From positions 4,878 to 25,575 of the forward strand of contig NWUY0300015546.1 of assembly GCA_004151065.3 (NCBI GenBank): a stretch of DNA of 20,698 nucleotides, in the 5' to 3' direction. The notes under the pieces are model-generated. The model made no database searches, was not told the origin of the DNA, and saw only the letters and a list, made by a program, of their open reading frames with translations. A program made the position numbers and the translations under genes. The DNA comes from Larix sibirica (lineage: Eukaryota > Streptophyta > Pinopsida > Pinales > Pinaceae). Below, piece after piece: positions 8,224-17,890 of the stretch. Each line of letters begins with the position of its first letter. The first letter of the stretch is position 1.

Positions 8224-10556
8224 ACAAACACTAGTTCAAAATGTTGATTCATTTGTTGTACCTGATATTTTTTGGATTTCAAATCTTGTAGATAATTGAT
8301 AACAGTTTGAAGAGTTTCTTTGTCAATTGTGAATGAATAATCTACAACAGTAAGTATTAGAGTGTTCAGTAACTCTAATATTTCTTTGGTTTTAGACTTT
8401 ATGAGGGTTGTGTGAGGCCTCCTTGTGCAGGTATGTCCAATATGACTCAATCAACAGATTGAGGGATTCTTGCAACTCCGCCATTTTACAAATGGACTCA
8501 GCAGAATCAAAATTAAAAAGTGAAGGGTGCTAGTCTCAGCCGAGAATGCACCCATTTACAAACATCTAAACTCAAGAAACAAAAAAGTTGAACTTACAAA
8601 AATCACAGTTTGCAAGTTTCAATGTAAAATATGGATTGATGCAAGCTGTAAAAATGCTTTACCTCTATAGAAATAATGTAGATTTGTAGCCACAAATAGG
8701 TTGATATCATACCTTTTCAACTATAATCTAGACTTGTATTCTTTAGAAATAATTCTTTTGGTGATTTTAGGTGCTTAGTTGTGGTTCCAGGCCATGAATT
8801 GCTTCCTTCCATTCGATGGTTGCTTCCTTTCATTAGGGCCACTCACTCAAGGATAAATTCAGGTCAGAATTATCTGCTTGCTTCAACCAAAAACAATCAA
8901 TCCATAGTTGGTATGTGCATATAATATGTAGTATCATCCTGTAACAATTCCAATGGCGATTTTCTCAATTTCCCACGTGTTACAAACAATGGAAAAAGGG
9001 AGCCTACATACTTTTAAATGCTATAGAGTTATGCAATTAACACTTTTGAATGTATGCATAGTTCACATTCCATATGCCAGTAAACAAAAATGGCACAACT
9101 TCCTCCTATGCAAAGTCGTATACAACCAACAGAATTACCAAAGCAAAATTTAAGATACTACGCCAGAACTTTGTGATCATTAACAAACTCAAGCTCAAAT
9201 GTAGAGAGACCAGAAGTTAAATTCACACAACAACCAAAAGAATCTCTCTAATGTATGGAGTCGACCCCAATATGAACAATTATTTGTAATTTGTAGCATT
9301 AAAGAACTATGTTAAATTTCACCAAAGAGATTTAAAGAATGATCAATGCCACTGGTTACCACACAACCAATATGACAAGCTTCTTCTGACCTTTGCTACA
9401 TTGAAGATTGGATAAGTGGAGAAGAAATGAAAATGCTACGCATTCAGAATGAGATGCAAAACCTAGCAAGATTGGTGGAGGAGACGGTGCTCACACAGAT
9501 GCAGGTCACATAGCTCCAATGAGTTTAGGGTTCACCTCCAAGAAGTTTAAGGTTCAAGAAATGAAAAACACATATCCAATTTAGGGTTCCGGTTTGCACT
9601 AGTCATAGTGTTGTAGCAATAGTCAATAGTCACTTCAACGCAATAGTTTGTGATAGCAATCACCTCAATGTCGTCATGCACCAGAATAACTCCAAGTCGC
9701 AACAATAGAATGGGAATAGAGAGAGGTATTCACACCATCCACGTTGGGTTGGAATTCAAGGCACCATAGAGTGAACCAATGCACAACTTTTCAAAAATTA
9801 TAGCAGCTATAATCATCACTATCTCGGCCCCAATCTTCAACCAATAGTTGCAGAGAATAGATTTCACCGAAGCAGCAAATAGTGTTGGATCACCACCGTG
9901 AGAGAGAGCCCACTCAAGGCAATTTCTCACCACTATCTCTTCAAAATGACTCAGTAATAGCTCACAACTCCAATAGCCCAGTAGAGGGCATTTTCAGCAA
10001 ATGGCTCCACTATCTCTCAATGACGATGCACAACTCTATGCAGTTTTTACAAGCAGAATCTTAGTGTTTCCACATTCAATGCGTGTGTTTTACCAGTCTT
10101 ACTATTGAAATTTATGGGTCCAAGCACGGGGCACCTCAAACCACAACGTTCTTAAAGGAATACATTTCACCAGTGTGAAGAAGTATCACCATAGGAGAGA
10201 GATATCACTAACATGTAAGAGTAAAAAAATAGGGTTCAAAAAAATAACACAGAGATTGAGTATACACCGGTCGCACGGACGAGAGGTAAAAAATGTCGAG
10301 TCCGTGGGTAGACTTAGGTAAATCCACACAGAGGGAGAAGAATGGCGTCAATGCTCAGCTCGGTAGAGATTAGGGTTTCCTCCTTTTTCTAGGAATAGTC
10401 TCACGGAATCGCAGCAAAAATTCTACCCATCAACTCAAGCACACACTTCAATGCACAGATAGTACACATCACTAATCTTTCAACCCAGAGAGGTTCTAAC
10501 TCCATGATAGCTAGAACGATACAACAACAGTAGAGGACATACACTAGGGTTCACGC
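8224..10556. repeat. Long near-identical repeat, unit 2
   Basis: Counterpart of 4388-6720. It starts directly after the gap and ends at the shared GGGTTCACGC, after which the two copies have nothing in common. Confidence 0.9.
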
Positions 10557-10788
10557 TAGTGGAAAGGAGAGATGTTAGAAACTATGGGCAGACTGCAAAC
10601 TGAGAGTAGGCAGATAAATAAAATGAATGAGCAAAGGAGGGAATAATTGAGATGCATAGAGTGGTATACTAGTGAGCAGTAATAAGTAGCGTACAACCAT
10701 TATGGGTAGTCTTCACCACGGAGCATAGAGAATCTTAGAGGATGACAAGGAATATAGCAGATTAGCATAGGCCATAGGCTCAAAAGCC
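10557..10788 (-). other. 5' leader of the LTR element
   Basis: Read on the - strand, this follows the PBS and leads into the shared interior. It is unique in the window and holds no long frame. It represents the start of the genomic RNA, where packaging and dimerisation signals would be expected by analogy with other LTR elements. Confidence 0.5.
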
Positions 10789-10800
10789 GCTCTAATACCA
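10789..10800 (-). promoter_or_regulatory. Primer-binding site, Met-tRNA type, one mismatch
   Basis: The - strand reads TGGTATTAGAGC, one C-to-T change from the canonical TGGTATCAGAGC. It lies one base inside LTR C. This defines LTR C as a 5' LTR and the element as - strand. Confidence 0.8.
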
Positions 10801-10801
10801 C

Positions 10802-10997
10802 TATTAGCTTCCCATTGGGGAAAATAAATGATTAGCTGACACAAAGCTAGAAGAATAACCACAAAGACAAAGAGAGATAGGCGTTAAGCACACTTTTCTC
10901 ATTAATCAATGTACAATATATACAAATGTACAATATATACAATGAGATGACCCTTGGATTCATCTTCCAAGTGGTCTCTTGGAATCCTTTTGACTTT
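10802..10997 (-). repeat. LTR C (5' LTR), cut by the gap at 10998
   Basis: It is collinear with LTR A for about 195 bases and nearly identical to it from about 10858 to 10988, apart from a 17-bp tandem duplication of TGTACAATATATACAA at 10910-10942. The remaining third, including the outer end and any target-site duplication, is lost at the unresolved base. Confidence 0.8.
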
Positions 10998-10998
10998 N
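10998..10998. other. Unresolved base / probable assembly join
   Basis: LTR C stops here in mid-sequence and unrelated AT-rich DNA follows, so the single n probably marks a join rather than one unread base. The 102 bases from 10999 to 11100 hold no recognisable feature. Confidence 0.7.
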
Positions 10999-11100
10999 AT
11001 TATATATACATAATATAACATTGAAGCCTTAATATTTTCCTATATATCATGGGGATTCACCCATTTATTATAGAAATTTAGGGGGGGTTCTTAAAATTTT

Positions 11101-11257
11101 CCCTGATCCCCTATTATTGAATGAATTTGTGTTGAGTTTGTGTCTAAATGTGTATTATACTATGTGTTGAGTAGGACTAGATCATGATTCCTCTCACCCT
11201 TGTGCAGAAGCAAAATCAATTGTGCACCCTGAAACCCCACATCTCTTCATTGTGTCA
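11101..11257 (+). repeat. 5' LTR of the Gag-only element
   Basis: It shares TGATCCCCTATTATTG, TATGTGTTGAGTAGGA and CCTCTCAC words in order with 14366-14521, with roughly three quarters of bases alike by eye. Its first bases are CCC where the 3' copy has TGT, so the exact start is uncertain by a few bases. It ends ..TGTGTCA, four bases before the PBS. Confidence 0.7.
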
Positions 11258-11261
11258 AGCT

Positions 11262-11273
11262 TGGTATAAGAGT
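11262..11273 (+). promoter_or_regulatory. Primer-binding site, decayed Met-tRNA type
   Basis: TGGTATAAGAGT differs at two positions from TGGTATCAGAGC. Its position just inside the 5' LTR and its + orientation agree with the LTR pair. Confidence 0.65.
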
Positions 11274-11663
11274 AGGAGCATCCTACATGAGTGTGAGGAA
11301 GCTATAGCTCCATAGTTTCGATTGTGGGTAGAGTCGTAGAAGAGTTGTGGAGTGTTGAAGACAACATCTTTAGCTACAATTGGGTAAATATGTGAGGATA
11401 GATCCAGTGGTGAAGGTTGGGTAGAGATATTAAGAGAATCAGAGGAAAGAAACCCTTGAGAGGTCTTAATGTTGAGATAGTTCTAACAGGGAGGTCGAGT
11501 AGAGTTGTCCAATTGAAGTAAAGATCCCACTTGAATGTGGAAGGAGGAGTTGAATTCCATGCAGGAAGCTGAGAAGATAAGAGTTCTTGTAGAGGGATCT
11601 AGGTAGAATTGTTAGAAGGATAACTCATTGAGGAAGTTCTGAAGATAAACTACACATTGAGAA

Positions 11664-14210
11664 GACTTAGAAATGGACTATAGGAGGCAATCAATGATAG
11701 GAAACCTCACCAGAGGAAGGTCATGGAAAGTGGTGATTCCCATGGATATATGTGATGAGTTGAGGAGAACAATAGAGAAGGTAGAACCTCTAGAAGTATT
11801 ATGGGGTGTCGAGAAACCCTTGATATGTGAGAATCTACAGGAGGTCTTGATGGAGGAGACAAGAAACCTCATGGTGGAATATGCGAGGGAGATTTACGAG
11901 CTACTTTTGGAAATGATTGAAGTGCTAGAGAAGGCACAAGAGGCATGTCATGTTCATGCATGTGATGAGTAGGAAAATGATGCAGAAGAAGGGGTAACGG
12001 TGTGTTACTCCGAGGAAGAGGGAGAAGATGAGATGGACAATGAATGCTATGAGACGATGAGGGCAAAGGAGGAGGATTAGGACTTCCTAGAGAATCATGG
12101 GAAAGATGTAGATATATTCTTCAAAGAGGAAGAGGATGGAAACTCCTAGACCCCTGAGGGTGTAGAAAAGGAAAGATGCAATGTATATGATACAAAAGAA
12201 GCTAAGGGGGAAGACCTTGAGGTGGATAATGTGGAAGAAAAACCATGGGAGGAAGATGCCACGCGAAAATGGTACAAGGAAGCATAGAAATCAGTTGGCG
12301 ACTGTGCATGTGTGGGAATGAGGAAAAGAAAATATAATGAGGAGGAAGCTTCCTATGAGGATAACGACTATTTTGTTGTTGTGAGGGAAGAGAAGATTAA
12401 GGAACCTATAGTGGTGGGAGAGACTACATTGGATGATAAAGGAAGAAATGAATGGGAAGTAGATATGGATTCCTTGGGATGGTGGTTGCATGGAGAAGGA
12501 AAAATCAAGGAGAAGGTTACCATGGGATTTTTCTAGGTCGCATCATAGAATCCAAGAGTAGAACTAGGTGGAGGATTCCTTGAGACAACTGCAAGTTGTG
12601 AGGAGAAGAATGAGAGAGAACCTATAGTTTTTTTGGTAGAAATTAGTGAAGATGAAAAGGACCATGCATTGGTCCCTAGTTTTCATAACCATGTGAATGC
12701 TTCTAAGCGTGCCTGTGGGAATTGAGGTTTCCAAGAAAGAGTAGAATGCGGAGAGCAGATGTAGAGCTACTGAAGGAATAAAAGAGGAGAGAAGGAACCA
12801 TGTTAGGGTGTAAAGGTTGTGTTTCAAAATCTGAGAGAAGATAAAGGAAGTACATAAGGAAGTGGAATTCAATGCTATAAAAAAATGGAGGAAGATAAAG
12901 ATGAAAGCTAAGACAAAGAGGAAGTTGAACCTGCACACCTGCCATGGAATGTGGAATCGGTGTAAGTGGAAGAAGAGCAAGCCAAAGTCGCGGGAATATA
13001 AAGGGCCTCAATATGAGGACAATATTTTAAATAAGTAAGGGAGTAGTAATGCAAGAACATCTGGCCAATGAGATAGGTGCTCGAGAAAGAGCACAATTCC
13101 CAAAAAGGATAAGAAGTTACTGACACAAGGTATAGTTTTCCAGAGAAGAAGGATGCATGGTGAAATCCAAGGGAATATTTGAAGAATGAATCTCACGCAT
13201 CCACTGAGATATCAAAAGTAGGTGAAATCATCCAATCGATGGAGGAAAGAACTTGATGGACTAGCAATGAGGTTGAGTCAGAAGTGATCATAGCCATTCG
13301 ATGTGTTATCAAGGATGATCCCATTCGTCAAATAAAGCGGCATTGAAATTCGATGTAGAGGAAATACCTCATAAGAGGTCATTAAAGAATATTTCCAATA
13401 GTTGGGGGATGTAAGATCAATGGAGTGGAGAGTTTCAATATATCAAAACTGGGTGTGTCAGATGTCAGGGTATCCAGGATTGGATATGGATACTGTGGCA
13501 TCATAATTGTCACATTGAATGTGGATTGTTAGGAGGATTGTCTGAGAGATCACATTAGAGGAAGCTAACATAGCGACAAGGAATTAGCAAAGGTAGGGAA
13601 TCAGAGAGGATTACCAAACAGGGACAAACCAACACACTATGGGTCATGGAATCAGGATTTATATATAAAGAGGGCATGGATGGAGCTCGACACACTATGG
13701 GTTATGGAATCATGATATCCATATGAATAGGGCATGGATGGAGGGTCAAGAGTGAGAAATTGACCAAATAGGGACCTGTGTGCACTAAGGAGGCACAAAC
13801 ACATGTGCGATGGTTGAAGGATCTAGAAGACACAAATTTCGAGGAAAGAGTGGTTGTGGATGGTATAGGAAAATGATGAGTACGTGGGGAAGGATGCTAC
13901 CTGTATGTTTGAGGTGATTTGGGTGAAGATCGGGGATCTCACCATAATGGTGCAATAATGCAAAGAGAATGGAGAAGAGATCTATGGGCCGGTGCACACC
14001 TCGAAACTTCTAAATAGGAGGAATGAGACTTGAGAGAGGAGGGGAAGATCCCTATCTGAGAGGAGAGGAGAAGGAAGATATAAGAGGAGATTCTCAATAT
14101 GGAGGGAGAGGAAAGGAAATCTCTTGAGATGAGAGGAGTATAATTGTGACTAGTTAGTGGCACACTTTATTAAGTTGAGTTCAGGCCATATGGGGACAGA
14201 TTGTAGAATA
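11664..14210 (+). pseudogene. Long decayed Gag-like frame: acidic body, basic zinc-knuckle-like end
   Basis: The frame of the ATG at 11673 opens MDYRRQSMIGNLTRGRSW and, ignoring stops, stays coherent to 12722 as a very Glu/Asp-rich protein. In that span the nonsense codons are TAG at 11970, 12078, 12147, 12285, 12534 and 12546. From 12723 to about 13440 stops of all kinds and probably indels accumulate. The same frame is again coherent from about 13440, where it becomes Arg-rich (RRGRSLSERRGEGRYKRR near 14035-14090) and then reads HFIKLSSGHMGTDC (14163-14204). GHMGTDC fits the second half of a CX2CX3GHX4C zinc knuckle, but the first two Cys are not present. A basic stretch followed by a knuckle is how retroelement nucleocapsids end; the acidic body matches no family I recognise. 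The Gag role is inferred from position and this C-terminus. Confidence 0.5.
13633..13743 (+). repeat. Two-unit tandem repeat, 58-base period
   Basis: CACACTATGGGTCATGGAAT at 13633 and CACACTATGGGTTATGGAAT at 13691 each run 53 bases to GGGCATGGATGGAG, with a few substitutions between the units. Because 58 is not a multiple of three, the two units are read in different frames, so the duplication probably arose after the gene had stopped being selected. Confidence 0.75.
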
Positions 14211-14349
14211 TGTTGAGTATGTAGTTCCTAGCTAAGACTGAGGCCAACAAGCTAGAGATAATTGAGTGTGTGAGGAGATTGATGGGTCATCAAACCATTA
14301 TATGATTAATTTCCCATTCACGGAATAATTGTAATATATGTTTTCTGCA

Positions 14350-14365
14350 TAATAGATGAAGGGCA
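14350..14365 (+). other. Purine-rich tract before the 3' LTR
   Basis: AATAGATGAAGGGCA lies directly before the TGTTGATCCCC start of the 3' LTR, where the plus-strand primer is expected. It is short and weak as a PPT, and is supported mainly by its position. Confidence 0.45.
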
Positions 14366-14521
14366 TGTTGATCCCCTATTATTGGATGAATCTATGTCGA
14401 GTCTGTGTGTGAATTGGTGTTTTTCATTATGTGTTGAGTAGGAATAGATCCTAAGTCCTCTCACTGTCATGCATAGAGCGAACCCATTGAGCACCTTGAA
14501 ACCCCAAAGCACTCCGCTGCA
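14366..14521 (+). repeat. 3' LTR of the Gag-only element
   Basis: It begins TGTTGATCCCCTATTATTGG and ends CTCCGCTGCA, giving the canonical TG...CA termini. It is the partner of 11101-11257. Confidence 0.7.
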
Positions 14522-14599
14522 TTAATAAGTCTATGTAGATGATTTCAAACTAGTGGAATTCTATTTCTTAGGCATTTCCAGTGATTGGGTATTTTCCAG

Positions 14600-16140
14600 C
14601 ATGGGGAATAAAGTTAGGGGTGCTTTCCCACAGTGATGTGGACCCCATTATGGGTTGTGTTTTAGGGATTCAGCTTCTAGTTGATTTAGTTGGCCACCTG
14701 AAATAATGTGGTTATTGTAGAATCAATAAAGTGGAAAACCTGACCATTATAAATATTTAGTCTTAGGGTTGGTTAAGCTAGGTGGATTTGGGATTGGCAG
14801 GTGATTGGGCTTCCTCTTAGGAGGGATTTGTTATAGAAGTTAGAATAGCTCACATCGGGATTTAAAATGTAGAGGATGAACTTGTTTGGGTATTCAATGG
14901 ATCTAGGGGACATTACTTAGTACATCTTGGATACAAGGAAATGGTAATATATGGAAATGGTGAATCCATTTGGTGGTGGAGAAAGGTTTGGAAGGTGTCG
15001 ACACCTCTAAATAGCATGTTGTTATTATGGTTTATTTTTTGTAAATGGGTGTTGACCTAGGATAGGATGCAGATGGGGGGAAACAAGGTCCTAGTATATG
15101 ATTACTCTGTCAAGATCCTACCAAGACAAACCTTCATATGTTTATCCACTTATCCTATACAAAACAAGTGTGAATGGAGATTGAGTCTCATATGAAACTC
15201 CTAACACATTGGGATAAATAAGATCTGTTGAAATGTTTTGCAGAATTGTTCACTTAACGGTACATGAAGGTTTTTTGTGCTCTTCCTTTCTTTCTTAGAT
15301 GGAAGGTGTAGTTGGAGAGAAATGATGGTATTTTTGAAGGACATCAGGTCCCAAATTTTAAACCCTTAGATCAGATTCTTTCTTTGTTAATACATTATGC
15401 TCTAGTGTCGGTTCCTCAACATGTGTCTTGTATTGCTAATTTAGTCATCAATATGAGGAATCCATGGCATTTCTTTTATGGATCATGCCAAGGAGAGGGG
15501 AATTGTAGTGTTATTGGTTTTTTTTTTATTTCTTAGTTTTTCATTATTTTGAAGGTAAAGGGGCCCTGGTTCTCAATATGATCAATTGGGTAGAAATCTT
15601 TGTTGTTTTTCAAGTTTTGAGGTTTTTTGTGGAGGTGGTGATAGGTTCCCTTCAAGTGTTTGGGGACTCTCTACTTGAAATATAGTGAATGAAGGGGGCG
15701 AATTTGATTCATGAAATTAGTCTACAATAGTTGATTTCCCATCTTCAAATTATCAGCGATAAATTTAAGGAGATAACTTTCTCCCATATTTTTCATGAGC
15801 ACAATGTGGTAGTAGATTTACTCTCCAAACATACTCTTTCTTTGAATGTTGGTGATATATTTGTGGATGAATTCAGGGAGGGAAGGATGATTTCCCATCG
15901 TATTTTTCTCTTTAGAGGATGGTTACATTACGGGATGATCTTTTCAGACAAAAAAGTATGGTGATTATCGTGTCAATAGATGACAATTTTTCTAACTTGT
16001 TTAGGGAAATAGCCTTTCAAGCTTGGATGGAGCTAATACATTTTCCTTGGGGGATGTTTTTGGTGATATTTTGATGCACCTATAAAATGTATTTATTCTT
16101 CTTTTTGAATGGGAAGTATGTTTTTTTCCATGAAAATAAA
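14600..16140 (+). mobile_element. 5'-truncated plant LINE tail: zinc-binding RT-like region and RNase H
   Basis: An open stretch from 14875 reads DELVWVF, then GHYLVHLGYKEMV, WWWRKVWKVSTPLN and LLLWFIF with WVLT-stop-DRMQ. This follows the plant LINE zf-RVT pattern (DxxxW..G.YSVKxGY...VWK...P.K...W...L.T.D.L). Near 15305 LERNDGIFEG matches the WxxRNxRIF motif that ends that region. RNase H follows: PWHFFYG at 15462 (the family has FDG, so the first catalytic Asp is lost), QVFGDSLLEI at 15653 with Asp kept, and HIFHEHNVVVDLLSK to 15829 with its Asp kept. Stops and frame changes are scattered throughout. The finger and palm of RT and the endonuclease are missing, as expected from incomplete reverse transcription. 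The 3' end is placed near 16140, at CATGAAAATAAAATAATGG. Confidence 0.8.
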
Positions 16141-16819
16141 ATAATGGATATATATACAAAATTGTATAGCTATTAAGTATTAATTTAATTCTAAAATTGA
16201 AATGATCTTAAAAACAAAAAAACCCTTATTTACTACCATGATTTGGATTATTGAAACCAAAATCTCCACTTAAAAAGCTTTATATTATTGAAATTTGGAA
16301 ATGTAACTTGCAAATTTAGCTTGTTGGCATGTTAATATTTACTTTTGTAATAGAAATGATATTTAAGAGTCTCTCCTTATTCCCTTCTATCATCTTCTTC
16401 ATTTCTAATGTCGAATTTCATTGCTATAAATAAAAGTACTCACATCTCTAATGCATACATGTTTGGCCATTTTGAAAGTTCACTCTTGGGCAGGTTTCTA
16501 TATTTTCACACAACCCCAACATCAAAATTACTTGGATATTATTTATTAGCATAATTTTCTAGGATATATTTAAAAAGATAGCTTATAAGATTATTTTATT
16601 CATTTAAAAAATTACCAAGAAAAATTATACATGAATTGAAAAGCCAATTATTTTAGAGTAAAAATATTGTTTAGATTTAAAACCATACAAAGAAAAAGAA
16701 TTTATGAATTTATGAAATGAAACCTAAATTATTTTTAGGTAAAAATTATTGTATAGATGTAAAATATATACATGTGCCACATTATTATGTAATTTTTTTC
16801 AAGTAAAAAAAAACATGTA
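16141..16819. other. AT-rich spacer between the two LINE tails
   Basis: Very AT-rich with homopolymer A and T runs. No coding frame, LTR, PBS or RNA gene was seen. Some of it may be untranslated LINE tail from either side. Confidence 0.5.
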
Positions 16820-17890
16820 TTTTTTTATTCATGAGAATCAAAGAGTACATATAAAACCAAGTTTTTTGACATTTCTAAAAAAATAAAAGACTCATAAAAG
16901 AGACAATCATACCATCTCCCTATCATTCCGTCATGCATAAGTTCACCTCAAAAGACTATCAACAAGTATGAAGAATAGACCAAATAAAAAGATATACAGA
17001 TACACTATACAACCCATAGTGGCCATAAATACAAAACAAAGAAAAGAATACTACCAACATACACCAAAATTCTATCCATCTACTTTAGAAATAAAACTGA
17101 ATCTTTATAGGTCAAACAATCTTCCATACATTCTTGAATAAAAAGAACACCTTCAACTTCCCCAAGAGCAGTTTTGGAGAGCCCATCAGCGACAACATTA
17201 TGCTCTCTAAAAACATGATCAATTGAAAAATCCACAGAGGAATCCATAAGCACATTAACCCTCAAGCACCAATGTTCTAGAGAGAGGACCTATAAATTGT
17301 GTAACTTTTTAGCCCAATTGACAATGGCCAAGGAGTCACCAAAAACCTATAAAGAAGTAATGCCAACTGTAGATGCAAATTTGAGTAAACACCATAGGGA
17401 CATTAATTCAATTTTAGTATTAGAACCAAGCCCACAATTCATCCACAAATTAAAATGATGATCTTCATTAATCTATAGATTTATCCCTACGTCGCAAATG
17501 CCACTCTGTGGAGCACCATCAAAGAAACCCGTTACATACTGGAGGATCAGTAGCATGACGATGCTTGTTCCTAATCTCGACATAATCATATTCTTTGTAC
17601 ATGCTTAGTATTCTCAAACATCTAGCATAAACATTCAAGGATTATCTTCAAAAATTAGATTTCCATATGTCCCAGCAAATGAACACAGGAAGCATGTTAT
17701 GTGCCTGAAATTTCCTAACCCACTGCTCAAGATTTTCTTCCACTGAATTAATTCCCCAACCCTGTAGGAGACCAAGATTTGCAATTACAACCTTCCAAAC
17801 CCTCTTGTTGTAATTGCAATGCACAAAAATATGATTACAAACTCATAGTCAAAGCATATATATATATATCATAATTTTAAATATAACTTG
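16820..17890 (-). mobile_element. 5'-truncated plant LINE tail on the opposite strand
   Basis: Read on the - strand it begins near 17890 with a Cys/His region, then CNYNKRVWKVVIANLG and LPVFICWDIWKSNF, the end of the zf-RVT region. RNase H starts with VTGFFDGAPQSGICDVGI (FFDG at 17526-17515), then GLGSNTKIELMSLWCLLKFA, VFGDS at about 17346-17332, and HVFREHNVVADGLSKTAL ending near 17155. All four catalytic acidic residues (FFDG, IEL, FGDS, VAD) are still encoded, so this copy is better preserved than the + strand one. Its in-frame stops inside RNase H are TAG codons, two of them where the family has Gln (before VFGDS and before VLSLEHW). The 3' untranslated tail runs to about 16820 and ends CATGAATAAAAAAATACATG. 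Confidence 0.8.
17856..17869. repeat. Short (AT)n microsatellite
   Basis: Seven AT units lie near the 5' truncation point of the - strand LINE fragment. Confidence 0.8.

Larger units (their letters stand above)
7255..10997 (-). mobile_element. Non-autonomous LTR retrotransposon copy 2, with PBS and partial 5' LTR
   Basis: The PPT and 3' region at 7255-8221 are homologous to 3268-4250 but diverged. After the gap the interior (8224-10556) is essentially identical to copy 1. It continues into a leader (10557-10788) found only here, a PBS and LTR C. A stretch of about 137 bases present in copy 1 (4251-4387) is absent and may lie in the gap. The mix of diverged and identical parts means this may not be one genuine element: 8224-10997 could belong with LTR A, and 6973-8221 with another copy. 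Confidence 0.55.
11101..14521 (+). mobile_element. LTR retrotransposon with Gag-like coding only (TR-GAG-like)
   Basis: It has two LTRs of about 157 bp (11101-11257 and 14366-14521), a Met-tRNA-like PBS at 11262, a purine-rich tract before the 3' LTR, and an interior of about 3.1 kb. The interior is covered by one decayed frame with Gag-like character and has no room for, or trace of, protease, RT, RNase H or integrase. Total length is about 3.4 kb. This organisation matches the known non-autonomous TR-GAG type of plant element. An alternative is an autonomous element that lost pol by deletion. No convincing target-site duplication was seen. Confidence 0.6.

Noticed and set aside
10910-10942. 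17-bp duplication in LTR C as a possible promoter repeat
   Set aside because: Present in one LTR only, so most simply a slippage event after or during insertion.
11869-12066. Pro/His/Ser-rich - strand frame
   Set aside because: Shadow of the acidic + frame (GAG/GAA read in reverse).
12564-13196. Several long - strand frames, up to 138 codons, rich in Leu/Phe/Ser
   Set aside because: They are antisense shadows of the purine-rich Gag-like frame: few stops arise on the pyrimidine-rich strand, and the hydrophobic low-complexity proteins have no motif.
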